Assembly (NCBI RefSeq): GCF_024213195.1
Contig: NZ_JANAVF010000016.1
Location: 117,759-181,758 of the forward strand
Length of the DNA stretch: 64,000 bases
Origin: Streptomyces sp. TBY4
GTDB lineage: Bacteria; Actinomycetota; Actinomycetes; Streptomycetales; Streptomycetaceae
Direction: 5' to 3'
Shown: positions 43,962 to 53,329 of the stretch, piece by piece
Layout of the letters: the number at the start of each line of letters is the position of its first letter
Numbering within the stretch: position 1 is the stretch's first letter
The notes under the pieces: generated by a model
Databases searched by the model: none
What the model saw: only the letters and a program-made list of their open reading frames with translations
Told to the model about the DNA's origin: nothing
Made by a program: the position numbers and the translations under genes

Positions 43962-46031
43962 TCAAGCCAGGGACCGGAGGGTGAGGGTGTCGTCGGGATC
44001 GTCCCACAGGAGGACCAACCGGTCTCCCCCCAAAGGCTGTCGGCGCTCGCCGCCGGGGGCGCCCGCGCCCGCGACGGCCGCCTCCCGGCGCACCGCGCGC
44101 ACGCGGGCGGGCAGCGCGAGCACGTCGAGCGCCCCGGGGTCGGGCGGCCGCCCGTCCTCGCCCGGGGGCGCCAGCAGATCGAGCAGACTGCCCGCGGCCC
44201 CGCCCGGGGCGGGGCGGTGCCAGAGGGCCACCGGGACTCCGCCTTCGAGCACCGCCTCCACCACCGCCGAGGTCCGGGCCCCTGTCCGGGTGTGCGCCAG
44301 GACGCATGCGGGCGCCGGTCCCGCGCCCAGTTCCATGCCGAGCCCGTCCTCCGCGTCCGCGTCGGCCACCACCCGGACCGCTTCCGGGTGCCGGCCGCCC
44401 TGGGCCCACAGCCAGCGCCATTTGCCGCGCCATTCGGCGCCGGTGTCCTCGCGCTCCTGCGGGCAGCGCACCACCACCTGGTGGAGCACGCCCAGGGGCC
44501 GGGTCCGCCCGCCCGGGCCGCGCGGGACCGGCCACTGGTCGAAGTCCAGGTCGAGCAGCTCGTACGGCACGTGGAACTCGATCCGCTCCACCGCCCCGGA
44601 CGGCCGCCCGGCCGCCGCCTCCGCGCCCAACGTCCGCACGATCGCGCCGAGTTCCCGCACGAGTGCGTCCCGTACGGCGTCCAGCCCGACCGGCTGCCCC
44701 TCCGATTCCCAGATGTGCTCGGTCGCCTCCCGCCGCAGCCACATCCGGGCGAGGAACCCGTCCTCGCCTCCCGGCGGAGTCTCCAGCCGTACGTGCAGGG
44801 CCGCCCTGCGCGGCGGCGGGGGCGGGGGCGGCAGTGCGGGCAGGCCGAGGCGTTCGCGGGTGGCGCGCACCCAGTCGCGCACCCGGGCGGCCCACCGCGC
44901 GTCCCCCGACGCGCCCTGCTCCCCGAGGAACCGTACGAAGGGCACCGCGAGCGGCATCCCGCCCGGCCCGCCGTGGCGTTCGTCGAGGTCCTGGGCCACC
45001 TCCAGCAGGGTGTCGCCGGGCAGGCCGCCCTGGACGGGGGCTGCGCAGCCGGCCGCCCTGAACGCCCACAGGTACGCCTCGTAGGCGCAGCGCGGCAGGT
45101 CGCGGTCCTCGAAGAGCTCGCCGAGCCCGTCCCAGGCGCTCTGGTCGAGGCGGCCGGCGCGCGGCGGCGCCATGCCGGGCACGTCGTCGTCGAGGAAGGA
45201 GGAGGCGTTCCAGTCTCGGTCCACGACGAACTGCGGGAGCTGCCATCCCTCGCCGCGATCGCGCAGGTCCTGGAAGGCGTGGTGGATGGAGCGGGCGGTG
45301 TCGGCGAGTCCGGACACGGCCTCGCGCACGGTACGCCCGCCGATGTCGGCGAGGAGCTGCTCGGTGAAGCGGCCGGCGCCGCGCTCGGCGTCGTTCTTCG
45401 CGGCCTCGCCCTCGCGGGAGGCGTACAGCCGGAACTGGCGCCGCCCGGGGACGGTGGCTCCGCCGCCGTAGTGGTTGGTCCCGAAGTTCCACCGGGTGTC
45501 GCGGGGCGCGTCGACCCGGCAGGCGTCCACCAGGGCGGCCTGGTAGCGGAAGAGCTCGCGCTTGACGAGGCTGGTGCGCCACCAGCGCAGTGCGGCGTCG
45601 AGGTTGAGGTGGCGGATCTGGCTGGGGACGGCGTCCGCGCAGGGCAGCAGCAGTTCGCCGCGGTGCGGTTCGACGAATCCGTGCCCGGCCCAGAAGATCA
45701 GGAGCAGATCGCCGTCGCACGCGGGGAGTTCGTCGAGCAGCACCGACTTCACGTTCGCCTCGGTGGCACGGCGGTGCGTGCCGCGCAGCGCCTCCATGCC
45801 CGCGGAGCCCGACCAGTCGAGCGAATCCGGGTCGTCGAGCGGGGACAGCAGCAGCCGTACGTGGCCCGGTGGCACCTCCCCCGGCCCGGTGAGCCAGCGG
45901 GCGAACCGCAGGGCGTCGGCGGCCGGTCCGCGCAGGTTCCAGTGATGGCTGACGTCGTAGCGCTCGACCCCGGCGACGAGCGCGAAGGTGCGCGGTCCCA
46001 GCTCGGGGGGCAGGGAGTCGAGGGGGTTCAC
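43962..46031 (-). CDS. Caspase-like protease fused to VMAP-type domains
   Basis: 689 aa, GTG start overlapping the hydrolase stop. Residues 10-270 form a caspase-like (C14) domain: FALVAGVERYDV, His117 in LLIFWAGHGF and Cys171 in ALVDACRV, both catalytic residues kept. Residues about 310-410 (CAYEAYLWAFRAAGC, LLEVAQDLDERHG, FVRFLGEQG) and about 430-689 (WESEGQPVGLDAVRDAL, IEFHVPYELLDLDFDQWPV, LGVLHQVVVRCPQERE) fit the M and C domains of vWA-MoxR-associated proteins. A Pro run lies between. The protease would be the effector, held inactive until the MoxR/VWA partners respond. Confidence 0.8.
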   Translation of the reverse strand: MNPLDSLPPELGPRTFALVAGVERYDVSHHWNLRGPAADALRFARWLTGPGEVPPGHVRLLLSPLDDPDSLDWSGSAGMEALRGTHRRATEANVKSVLLDELPACDGDLLLIFWAGHGFVEPHRGELLLPCADAVPSQIRHLNLDAALRWWRTSLVKRELFRYQAALVDACRVDAPRDTRWNFGTNHYGGGATVPGRRQFRLYASREGEAAKNDAERGAGRFTEQLLADIGGRTVREAVSGLADTARSIHHAFQDLRDRGEGWQLPQFVVDRDWNASSFLDDDVPGMAPPRAGRLDQSAWDGLGELFEDRDLPRCAYEAYLWAFRAAGCAAPVQGGLPGDTLLEVAQDLDERHGGPGGMPLAVPFVRFLGEQGASGDARWAARVRDWVRATRERLGLPALPPPPPPPRRAALHVRLETPPGGEDGFLARMWLRREATEHIWESEGQPVGLDAVRDALVRELGAIVRTLGAEAAAGRPSGAVERIEFHVPYELLDLDFDQWPVPRGPGGRTRPLGVLHQVVVRCPQEREDTGAEWRGKWRWLWAQGGRHPEAVRVVADADAEDGLGMELGAGPAPACVLAHTRTGARTSAVVEAVLEGGVPVALWHRPAPGGAAGSLLDLLAPPGEDGRPPDPGALDVLALPARVRAVRREAAVAGAGAPGGERRQPLGGDRLVLLWDDPDDTLTLRSLA

Positions 46032-47317
46032 CCGATCTCCGCTTCGGCCACCGCCTGTTCGATGCGTGCGTAGAGGGAGTCCTGTTTCCAGTAGGCGCTG
46101 TGGCAGGCCGGGAAGGGCTGGCGGCTGCCGATCTCCTGGTCGCTGACGCGCGGGTCGCCGGGGAAGACGGGCTCGGCGAGGTAGGAGAGCACGTCCTGGC
46201 GGTCGTAGACGTTGAGCCAGCGCGGGAAGGCGTACGGGAGGCTGGTACCCGGCACCACCCCTGCCAGGGCGCCGAGTTCGTAGAGGAAGGGTGCCTGCGA
46301 GCCGACGGTGACGAGCAGTTGGACTCCGGGGACCGGCTCGCCGCGGGCGGCCGCGAGGGCGAGGAGGTCCACCAGGGCGATCCCGCCGAGGCTGTGGCCG
46401 ATGAGGACGGTCGGCCCCGGTTCGGCGGTGATCCGCTCGTGCAGGAACGCGCGGAGGTCGGCGCCCCGGGCCTGGTAGCGCAGGATGTCGCCGAGGGCGG
46501 GGGTGGCCCCGACGGTGAGGGAGCCGCGCCAGGCGTTGAGCAGCGGCTGGGTGGTGACGCGCATCGCGAGCCGGCCGAGGACGGCGGCGGCGCGGGCGCC
46601 GGGCACCCGGGCGTCGCCGCCGAGGCGGGCGGTGATCAGCTCGACGAGCCGGTCGCGTTCGGCACCGGTGCAGTCGGCCTCGGCTCCGGCCGAGGCGTGT
46701 GCGGCGGCGGTCACGGCGCGGGCCAGGGCCTTGGCCAGCTCCCGGGCCTCCGGCTCGCCGGCGGCCCGGCTCCCGGCGCGGGCGGCCTCGGCGGAGCGGG
46801 AGACCGCCTCCAGGGCGGCGGGGAACCCGGGGGCGAGGCCGGCGCCGAGGAGCAGGGCGGCCTGTTCGCCGCCGTCGGGGACCCCGGCGGCTGCGAGTTC
46901 GGTGAGAAGGTCCAGGACGCGGTCGCCCGCGGAGCGGACGCCGGGCATGGCGAAGGGGTCCCGGTCGCTGTCGGGCTGCCCGTCGGGCCCGCCGCACGGG
47001 TCGCCGTAGGGGTCCGCGCCGGCTCCGGCTTCCCAGCCGGCTTCCGCCAGGACGCGCAGCTCGCAGAGCGGGTCGGCGAACAGCAGCCCCCACTCGGCGG
47101 TCTCCTCGTCGTCCGCGCCGGGGGCCGTGCCGGGGGCGCCGAGTCCGGGGACGGAACGCCCCTGGGCGCTGAGGGTGGCGCCGTAACGGTCCCCCCAGAA
47201 GCAGGAGTCGACGCCCGCCCCGGGGAACCGGGCGGTCAGCCGGTCCCGGACCAGGGCGAAGAGCAGGTCGTGCCGCTCGCGCCGTACCCCCGTGCCGTGC
47301 ACAAACAGAAATCGCAT
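46028..47317 (-). CDS. Alpha/beta hydrolase, first gene of the conflict operon
   Basis: 429 aa. MRFLFVHGTG supplies the oxyanion HG; the nucleophile elbow is GHSLGG with Ser309; Asp in NVYDRQDVLSYL (about 375) and His406 in FPACHSAYW complete a plausible triad. A large Ala/Gly/Asp-rich helical insertion (about 95-260) separates strand 1 from the catalytic core and may be a lid. No signal peptide is present, so it acts inside the cell, perhaps on lipids. Its stop overlaps the caspase-like gene start. A lipase-type enzyme as an extra effector fits known conflict systems. Confidence 0.75.
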   Translation of the reverse strand: MRFLFVHGTGVRRERHDLLFALVRDRLTARFPGAGVDSCFWGDRYGATLSAQGRSVPGLGAPGTAPGADDEETAEWGLLFADPLCELRVLAEAGWEAGAGADPYGDPCGGPDGQPDSDRDPFAMPGVRSAGDRVLDLLTELAAAGVPDGGEQAALLLGAGLAPGFPAALEAVSRSAEAARAGSRAAGEPEARELAKALARAVTAAAHASAGAEADCTGAERDRLVELITARLGGDARVPGARAAAVLGRLAMRVTTQPLLNAWRGSLTVGATPALGDILRYQARGADLRAFLHERITAEPGPTVLIGHSLGGIALVDLLALAAARGEPVPGVQLLVTVGSQAPFLYELGALAGVVPGTSLPYAFPRWLNVYDRQDVLSYLAEPVFPGDPRVSDQEIGSRQPFPACHSAYWKQDSLYARIEQAVAEAEIG

Positions 47318-47498
47318 CGCGGTTCCGCCCCCTCGCACCGTCGTCCCCGCTCGGCACGATAGCGCCGCGCGGCGAGCAGAGCCCTCGGAACGTCGAGTCC
47401 GCCTTCCCCACACACCTATCAATCACCTGTCACATGTGAAATATTACTCCCGCTCCGGCCCCTTCGACCGACCGGAACCTCCAGAAAGGTCAGCTACG

Positions 47499-49844
47499 TT
47501 GCGCAGACTCGCTGCGGTGGGAGCGGCGATATCACTCGCCCTCCTCGCCGCCCCCGCGCTCGCCGCCACCGCACCCCCGACCCCTCCGCCGACGTCGGCG
47601 CCGACACCGACGCCCGCCGGGCAGGAGCAGGCCCACCGGGCCGCCCCGCCGCCCGCGCCCCTGGAGCTCCAGCGCCAGGCCCTGCGCCGCCAGGCCCTCG
47701 AGGAAGTGGCCGCGGGCCGCCCCGGCGGCCTGCGCGCCGAGGCCGACGGCACGCTGCCGCGCAAGGCCAGGATCGGCAAGCGGTACGTCGAACTGGCCCA
47801 GGAGCGCAAGGACAAGGTCTTCGTGATCCTCGCCGAGTTCGGCGACCAGGTGGACAACACCACCGAGTTCGAGGGCAAGCCGCGCTTCGGCGGCACTCCC
47901 GGCCCGGCGCACAACACGATCGGCCGGCCGGCCGCGGACGACAACCACACCCTGTGGCGCAAGGACTTCGACCGGTCCTTCTACGAGAAGCAGTTCTTCT
48001 CCACCGACCCGGGGTCCGCGTCCCTGCGCGCCTACTACCGGCTCCAGTCCTCCGGCCGGTACGACATGGACGGCATGGTGACCGACTGGGTCAAGCTCCC
48101 CTGGAACGAAGCCCGTTACGGCACGGACAACTGCTCCGAGTCCGGCCAGTGCCGGACCAACTGGGACATGATCCGGGACGCCACCGATTCCTGGTACAAG
48201 TCCGAGCTCGGACAAGGCCGTACGCCCGAGCAGATCAAGGCGCAGCTCGCCGAGTACGACGTGTGGGACCGCTACGACGCCGACCACGACGGGAACTTCG
48301 ACGAGCCGGACGGCTACCTCGACCACCTCGTCGTCGTCCACGCGGGCAAGGACGGCACCTGGGGCGGCGGCGCGCAGGGCAAGGACGCCGTGTGGGCCCA
48401 CCGCTGGTTCGCCTACTGGAACCAGGCCGGCAGCGCCGGCCCGGAGGGCAACAAGGCCGGGGGCACCCCGGTCGGGGACACCGGCATCTGGGCCGGGGAC
48501 TACCTGACCGGCGGGGAGAACAGCGGCGCGGGCCTCTTCGCGCACGAGTTCGGGCACGATCTGGGTCTGCCCGACCTGTACAGCTCCGACGGGGACAACA
48601 GCGTCAACTACTGGTCGCTGATGTCCTCGGCGTCCTACCTGGGCAAGGGCCGCAATTCCACCGGCGAGTTCCCGGGCGACCTCGACCCCTGGAGCAAACT
48701 GCAGCTGGGCTGGCTCCAGTACACGGAAGCCGACGCGGGCCGCACCACGCGGGCCACGCTCGGGGTGTCCGGCTACAACACCGAGGACCCGCAGGCCCTG
48801 CTGGTGCACCTGCCGCCGTCCACGACCACCACCGAGCTGACCGACCCGTACGAGGGCGGCAGCCAGTGGTGGAGCGGCACCGGCGACTTCATGGACAACA
48901 CGCTGACCCGCACGGTGGACCTCTCGGGGACCGCGGCGGGGACGCCGGCCCGCCTGGACGCCCGGGTCTGGTACGACATCGAGCAGGACTTCGACTACCT
49001 GACGGTGGAGGCCTCCACGGACGGCGGGGCCGCCTGGACGGCGCTGCCGGGCACGGTGGACGCCGCGCCGATCGGCGCGAAGGGAATCTCGGGCACCTCG
49101 GCCGGCTGGACCCAACTCTCGGTCCCGCTGACCCAATTCACTTCTCGCTCCGTCCAGTTGAGGCTGCGCGTCACCTCCGACAGCAACACCCACGGCAAGG
49201 GGGTCACCTTCGACGACATCCGCATCACGGCGGGCACCGACGACCGGGTACTGCTGCGCGACGGGGCGGAGCAGGGCGCGAACGGCTGGACGGCGGTCAA
49301 GTGGTCCCGTACGGAGGGCCGCACGGGCAGCGAGCAGCACCCGCGCGCGTACTTCGTGGAGAACCGCCGCTACACCGGCTACGGCAGCCTGCTGAGGACG
49401 GGGCCGTACAACTTCGGCTTCACGGGCGACAAGGTGGAGTTCTACCCGTACCAGCAGGGCGTGCTGATCTGGCTCTGGGACACGGCGTACAGCGACAACA
49501 CCACCAAGGCGCACCCCGGCGGCGGCATGCTGCTCCCCGTCGACTCCCGCCCGCAGCCGCTGGCCCACGCGGACGGAACGCTCCTCAACGCACGCGCGCA
49601 GACCTTCGACGCCCCCTTCTCCCTCGGGAGCAGCGACCGGATCGTCCTGCACAAGGCGGGCGTCCCGACCGTGATCCCGGCCCGGAGCGGCGTACCGGTC
49701 TTCGACGACCGCCACGGAACGTACTGGAACGCGGGCCTGCCGCAGCTCGGCGTCAAGGTCCCGGACACCGGGACCCGCCTCACGGTGGTGAAGGAGGCCG
49801 CGGGCGGGGCCCTGACGACGGTGCAGCTCAGCCCGTCGAAGTGA
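47499..49844 (+). CDS. Secreted M6-family metalloprotease (immune inhibitor A type)
   Basis: 781 aa from TTG 47499 (AAAGG about 10 bases upstream); an in-frame GTG at 47433 is possible but would place the signal peptide too far in. Signal peptide LRRLAAVGAAISLALLAAPA, Pro/Thr-rich propeptide region, M6 catalytic domain with zinc motif HEFGHDLGLPD (His349), followed by MSSASYLG with the Met-turn Met. From about 480 beta-sandwich domains bind substrate or surfaces (DARVWYDIEQDFDYLTVEAS). InhA-like enzymes degrade host or competitor proteins outside the cell. Divergent from the conflict operon. Confidence 0.9.
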   Translation: MRRLAAVGAAISLALLAAPALAATAPPTPPPTSAPTPTPAGQEQAHRAAPPPAPLELQRQALRRQALEEVAAGRPGGLRAEADGTLPRKARIGKRYVELAQERKDKVFVILAEFGDQVDNTTEFEGKPRFGGTPGPAHNTIGRPAADDNHTLWRKDFDRSFYEKQFFSTDPGSASLRAYYRLQSSGRYDMDGMVTDWVKLPWNEARYGTDNCSESGQCRTNWDMIRDATDSWYKSELGQGRTPEQIKAQLAEYDVWDRYDADHDGNFDEPDGYLDHLVVVHAGKDGTWGGGAQGKDAVWAHRWFAYWNQAGSAGPEGNKAGGTPVGDTGIWAGDYLTGGENSGAGLFAHEFGHDLGLPDLYSSDGDNSVNYWSLMSSASYLGKGRNSTGEFPGDLDPWSKLQLGWLQYTEADAGRTTRATLGVSGYNTEDPQALLVHLPPSTTTTELTDPYEGGSQWWSGTGDFMDNTLTRTVDLSGTAAGTPARLDARVWYDIEQDFDYLTVEASTDGGAAWTALPGTVDAAPIGAKGISGTSAGWTQLSVPLTQFTSRSVQLRLRVTSDSNTHGKGVTFDDIRITAGTDDRVLLRDGAEQGANGWTAVKWSRTEGRTGSEQHPRAYFVENRRYTGYGSLLRTGPYNFGFTGDKVEFYPYQQGVLIWLWDTAYSDNTTKAHPGGGMLLPVDSRPQPLAHADGTLLNARAQTFDAPFSLGSSDRIVLHKAGVPTVIPARSGVPVFDDRHGTYWNAGLPQLGVKVPDTGTRLTVVKEAAGGALTTVQLSPSK

Positions 49845-49866
49845 CCCGCCGAAGCTGAGAGCCGGG

Positions 49867-49900
49867 GGGCGCAGGGGTGGCGGGGACCGCCCCTGCGCCC
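49867..49900. terminator. Convergent terminator
   Basis: Perfect 11-base arms GGGCGCAGGGG and CCCCTGCGCCC around a 12-base loop, between the convergent M6 protease and FAD monooxygenase genes. Confidence 0.75.
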
Positions 49901-49913
49901 TCCTCTCGCGCCG

Positions 49914-51386
49914 CTACACGACGCGGCGCGCGCCCCGGTCCGCCGGTGGGCCGTGGTGGGCCGGATAGGCGGTGGTGTCCGGGTCCGTCGCCAGGTGGCG
50001 CTTGGACAGGACGCGGACCATCGTGACCGGGTCGAGCAGGGTGCCGGGCGGACGGGTCAGCGAGAGCACGCCGAAGAAGCGGGAGGCGATCGCCTGGTCG
50101 GCGTTGGCTCCCGCCATCACCCGGGACATGTAGCGCTGCAGGATCCGCGTGGACCGGTCCGGCGGCGGCCCCTCCGTCACCGGGTACCGCATGTCCTCGC
50201 TGGTGGCGATCTGCCAGGGCACCGCGGCCGCCGCGACGGTCCGGCGCTGGATCCGGTGGGAGGCGGCGGCGATCTGCGCCGGGTCCAGGGTGCGGATCTC
50301 CTTGGCCAGGGCCTCCGCGGCGAGCGCCGCGACCGTCATCCCGTGCCCGTAGACGGGGTTGACCCGGCAGGCGGCGTCACCGAGGACCAGGAACCCGGCC
50401 GGCCAGCGCTCCAGGCGCTCGAAGTGGCGCCACTCGTTGATGTTGTTCCGGAAGGCGGTGGGCGAGGACAGCGGGACCGCGTCCCGGATGGCGTCGTACA
50501 GGGCCGGACTGCGCAGGGTCCGGGCGAAGGGGAGGAACTCCTCCTCCCGTGCGGACGGGGCGTGTTCGCCGTTGCCGACGAGGGTCACCAGCCAGCGCTT
50601 CCCGTCCAGCGGCATCAGCACCCCGCCGCGCGGGAGCTCGGGCCGGCCCTGGACGTACATGCCCTGCCAGCGCCGTGCGGGATCCTCCGGTATCTCGAAG
50701 TAGCGGCTGCTGTACCCGAGATGGGAGTCGTAGCGGGTGACGGCCGGGGCCGGGTGGCCGAGCGCCGCCAGCCAGGCGGGGGCCTTGGAGGTACGGCCGG
50801 TCGCGTCGACGACGAGGCGCGCGTCCAGCCGCTCGCCGCCGCGCAGTTCCACGCCGGTCACGGTACGGCCGTCCGGCCCGGCCACGAGTCCGGTGGCGGT
50901 CGCACCGGCCCGGACCCGGACGCGTGCGTTGCGCAGCACCTCCGCCCGCACCGTCGAGTCGAGCAACTCCCGGCTCGCGAGCAGTACTCGGGCTCCGGAG
51001 ACCGGCCCGAACCAGTCGGCCGGGCTGAGCCAGAGGAAGTCGCGCGGCGAGTCGTAGAGTCCCGCCCCCGCGGCGACCAGCTTGCCGGTGATGCCCGGCA
51101 GCATCAGCTCGATCAGCTCCACACCCCGCGCCCACAGGATGTGCGCGTGCCGGGACTGGGGTATGCCGGGCCGGAACACCGGCTCCCCAGCGGGCAGTTC
51201 GTCCCGCTCGATCACGGTGACCCGCGAGAACCGCATCGCGAGCACCCGCGCGGTCAGCAGCCCGGCCATGCCGGCGCCGAGGACCACGGCGTGGTCCCCG
51301 GCGCTGCCCCCGCTGTCTTCTGCGAAGGGCGGATCGGCCTGCGGGCCGGTGGTACGTAGGTGGTTGTCCGTTGCGTCGTCGTCCAT
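49914..51386 (-). CDS. FAD-dependent monooxygenase
   Basis: 490 aa. After about 28 polar residues comes the FAD motif AVVLGAGMAGLLTARVLA with VIERDE at the end of strand 2; LVVDATGRTSKAPAWL is the central motif and LVLGDAACRVNPVYGHGM the GD motif. PQSRHAHILWARG near residue 75 is typical of the Streptomyces group related to geranylgeranyl-reductase-like and epoxidase-like monooxygenases. It has no partner enzymes nearby; substrate unknown. A later start at about residue 27 would also give an intact enzyme. Confidence 0.85.
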   Translation of the reverse strand: MDDDATDNHLRTTGPQADPPFAEDSGGSAGDHAVVLGAGMAGLLTARVLAMRFSRVTVIERDELPAGEPVFRPGIPQSRHAHILWARGVELIELMLPGITGKLVAAGAGLYDSPRDFLWLSPADWFGPVSGARVLLASRELLDSTVRAEVLRNARVRVRAGATATGLVAGPDGRTVTGVELRGGERLDARLVVDATGRTSKAPAWLAALGHPAPAVTRYDSHLGYSSRYFEIPEDPARRWQGMYVQGRPELPRGGVLMPLDGKRWLVTLVGNGEHAPSAREEEFLPFARTLRSPALYDAIRDAVPLSSPTAFRNNINEWRHFERLERWPAGFLVLGDAACRVNPVYGHGMTVAALAAEALAKEIRTLDPAQIAAASHRIQRRTVAAAAVPWQIATSEDMRYPVTEGPPPDRSTRILQRYMSRVMAGANADQAIASRFFGVLSLTRPPGTLLDPVTMVRVLSKRHLATDPDTTAYPAHHGPPADRGARRVV

Positions 51387-51523
51387 GCCGTCCAGTGTGA
51401 CGGCCGGAGCCGCTCCCTGGTCAGGGCCGGGTCGGGGCGGACAGAGGCTCGACGGGGGCGGACGGGCTCATACCGGGGCGCGCCGGCCGGGCCCCGGCGA
51501 AGGGGGTGCCGTCCTCCGCCCGC

Positions 51524-53080
51524 TCAGGGGCAGAGGACGGTCCAGGTCACCTTCACGTGCCCTGCGCCGTCCCCGCGGAACTCGCTGGTACGGGTCCCCG
51601 GCCGGTCGGTGTACGGATCCCAGGCCACCGTGCCCCGGGCGACCAGGTCGTCGGCCGAGGAGGCGTCGTAGTCCCAGAGGAGGACGCCGATCTCGAACGG
51701 GCCGGGTCCGTACGCGGCCCCCGAGCCGACGCGCTGGTAGAAGTACGGGTCGGGGTTGGTGCGGTTGCCCTGGTTGGGGAAGGTCGACGGGTCCGAAGCG
51801 GAGCGCGACCACACCGCGGTGCGCGCACCGTCGCCGGTCCGGACCGCGATGTCCCCGTAGAGCGCGGGGCGGGTCGTACCGTCGTCGAAGTAGGTCAACT
51901 CCGCCTGGTCCAGCCGGATCCGGCAGGCGGGTACGCCCTGCGCCGGGGTGACGGTGTAGGTGACGGAGGCTTCGCCGCCGTCCACGCCGGACATCCTGGC
52001 GGTGAACCGGCCGAAGCCGAGGGCCGGGTCCCAGTGGACGCGTCCGGCCGCCATCACGTCGTCGTTGTTCCCCGCGCTGTAGTCGGCGTCGGTGAGGTAG
52101 GCGGTGACGGTCGCCCGGCCGCTGAAGACCTGGCTCCGGGTGGAATCGTCGAGCCCGAACCACGGGTCGTGGTCGGGGAAGGCGGTGGCCCCGGAGCGGT
52201 CCCGGCGCCAGAGGGAGCGGGCGGTCCCGTCGGTGGTCAGCGTGAGCCCGTCGTACAGCTCGGGGGCGTTCTCGCCGCTGGAGGTGAACCGCGCCGAGTC
52301 GACGGTGATCCGGAACGGCCCGCCCTTCAGCTCCACTTCGCTCACCGGATCCTTGGAGAACTCGGCGACGATCCGGCTCCGCACCCAGTCGTTGCCGAGC
52401 AGCCCGTAGTGCGAGGGGCAGCCGCTGTCGCCCACCGGAAGGACGTGGTTGACGGCCCCCGCCAGCTCGGTGGAGCGCGGGGCCCGGCTGTCACCGGGCG
52501 GGATCTGCTGGTCGCAGGTGGAGCTGAAGGTGGTGTAGCGGGTGGCACCCGGGGTCTCGTCGCCGGCGTTGAGGGAGTTCAGGAAGGGGCTGCCGGGGGT
52601 CATGTCCGCGAGCGAGGCGGCATGGATGTCGCAGAAGGTGGCGAAGGGCCCGCAGGGCGCGGCGTCCCCCGCCCCGTGATTGGGCCCGCCGAGCGAGACC
52701 CAGGCACGGACCCGTGAACTCCCGCCGTCCTTCAGATACTTGCGCGTCAGCAGCGAGCCCATGCTGTGGGCGACCACGTTGACGGGGCGACTGCCGAACC
52801 GTTCGTCGAGAAAGGCGCCGAACCGGGCGGCGTTGGCTTCATTCGTGGCGGCCCAGTCGTAACCGAACTCGGCGAGGTCGCTGGAGAGCCACCCCTGGGC
52901 GTGCAGATGGTCCTCCAGCCCGTCGAGGGAGGCCGCGGTGTCCCCGAACCCGTGCACGAGAACGACCGGCGTACGTTGCTGCGCGCGACTGGCGGCCTGC
53001 GCCGCGGGGGCGGTGAGGAGGGCACCGACGACCGCCGCGACGACGGCGGCGAGGACGACGAGCAGGACGGATCTGCGCAT
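51524..53080 (-). CDS. Secreted lipase/esterase with two C-terminal repeat domains
   Basis: 518 aa. Signal peptide (LLVVLAAVVAAVVGALLTAP...AQA), then an alpha/beta hydrolase: VVLVHGFGD, nucleophile elbow AHSMGS (Ser about 107), and His probably in CPSHYGLLGN. The C-terminal 260 residues hold two related beta domains, visible in the pairs GNNDDVMAAGRVHWDP and SSADDLVARGTVAWDP, and DPWF with DPYF; they look C2-like, with Asp-rich loops that could bind calcium. Such domains may anchor the lipase to lipid surfaces. Single gene with its own promoter. Confidence 0.85.
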   Translation of the reverse strand: MRRSVLLVVLAAVVAAVVGALLTAPAAQAASRAQQRTPVVLVHGFGDTAASLDGLEDHLHAQGWLSSDLAEFGYDWAATNEANAARFGAFLDERFGSRPVNVVAHSMGSLLTRKYLKDGGSSRVRAWVSLGGPNHGAGDAAPCGPFATFCDIHAASLADMTPGSPFLNSLNAGDETPGATRYTTFSSTCDQQIPPGDSRAPRSTELAGAVNHVLPVGDSGCPSHYGLLGNDWVRSRIVAEFSKDPVSEVELKGGPFRITVDSARFTSSGENAPELYDGLTLTTDGTARSLWRRDRSGATAFPDHDPWFGLDDSTRSQVFSGRATVTAYLTDADYSAGNNDDVMAAGRVHWDPALGFGRFTARMSGVDGGEASVTYTVTPAQGVPACRIRLDQAELTYFDDGTTRPALYGDIAVRTGDGARTAVWSRSASDPSTFPNQGNRTNPDPYFYQRVGSGAAYGPGPFEIGVLLWDYDASSADDLVARGTVAWDPYTDRPGTRTSEFRGDGAGHVKVTWTVLCP

Positions 53081-53329
53081 GGCTCTCCCGGGGGGATGCG
53101 GCCCGACAGCCTGAAGTGACTGGCGAGTAGCAAGCTAGCTCCCGGGGATTCAAGGCGGTAGAGACGCGTACGAGACTCCTGCGAGCTGTCCGGAAGCCCC
53201 CGGAGCCGTTCGCCGGACTTGTCACCCCGGGTCCACTTCGGCCCGCCGGAGGAATACAGCCCGGCCCGGCCCACGGGCCTCCCGCTGCGCGGGGCCGTCC
53301 CCTACCCGCCCTTCGCCCGTTCCCCGGGC

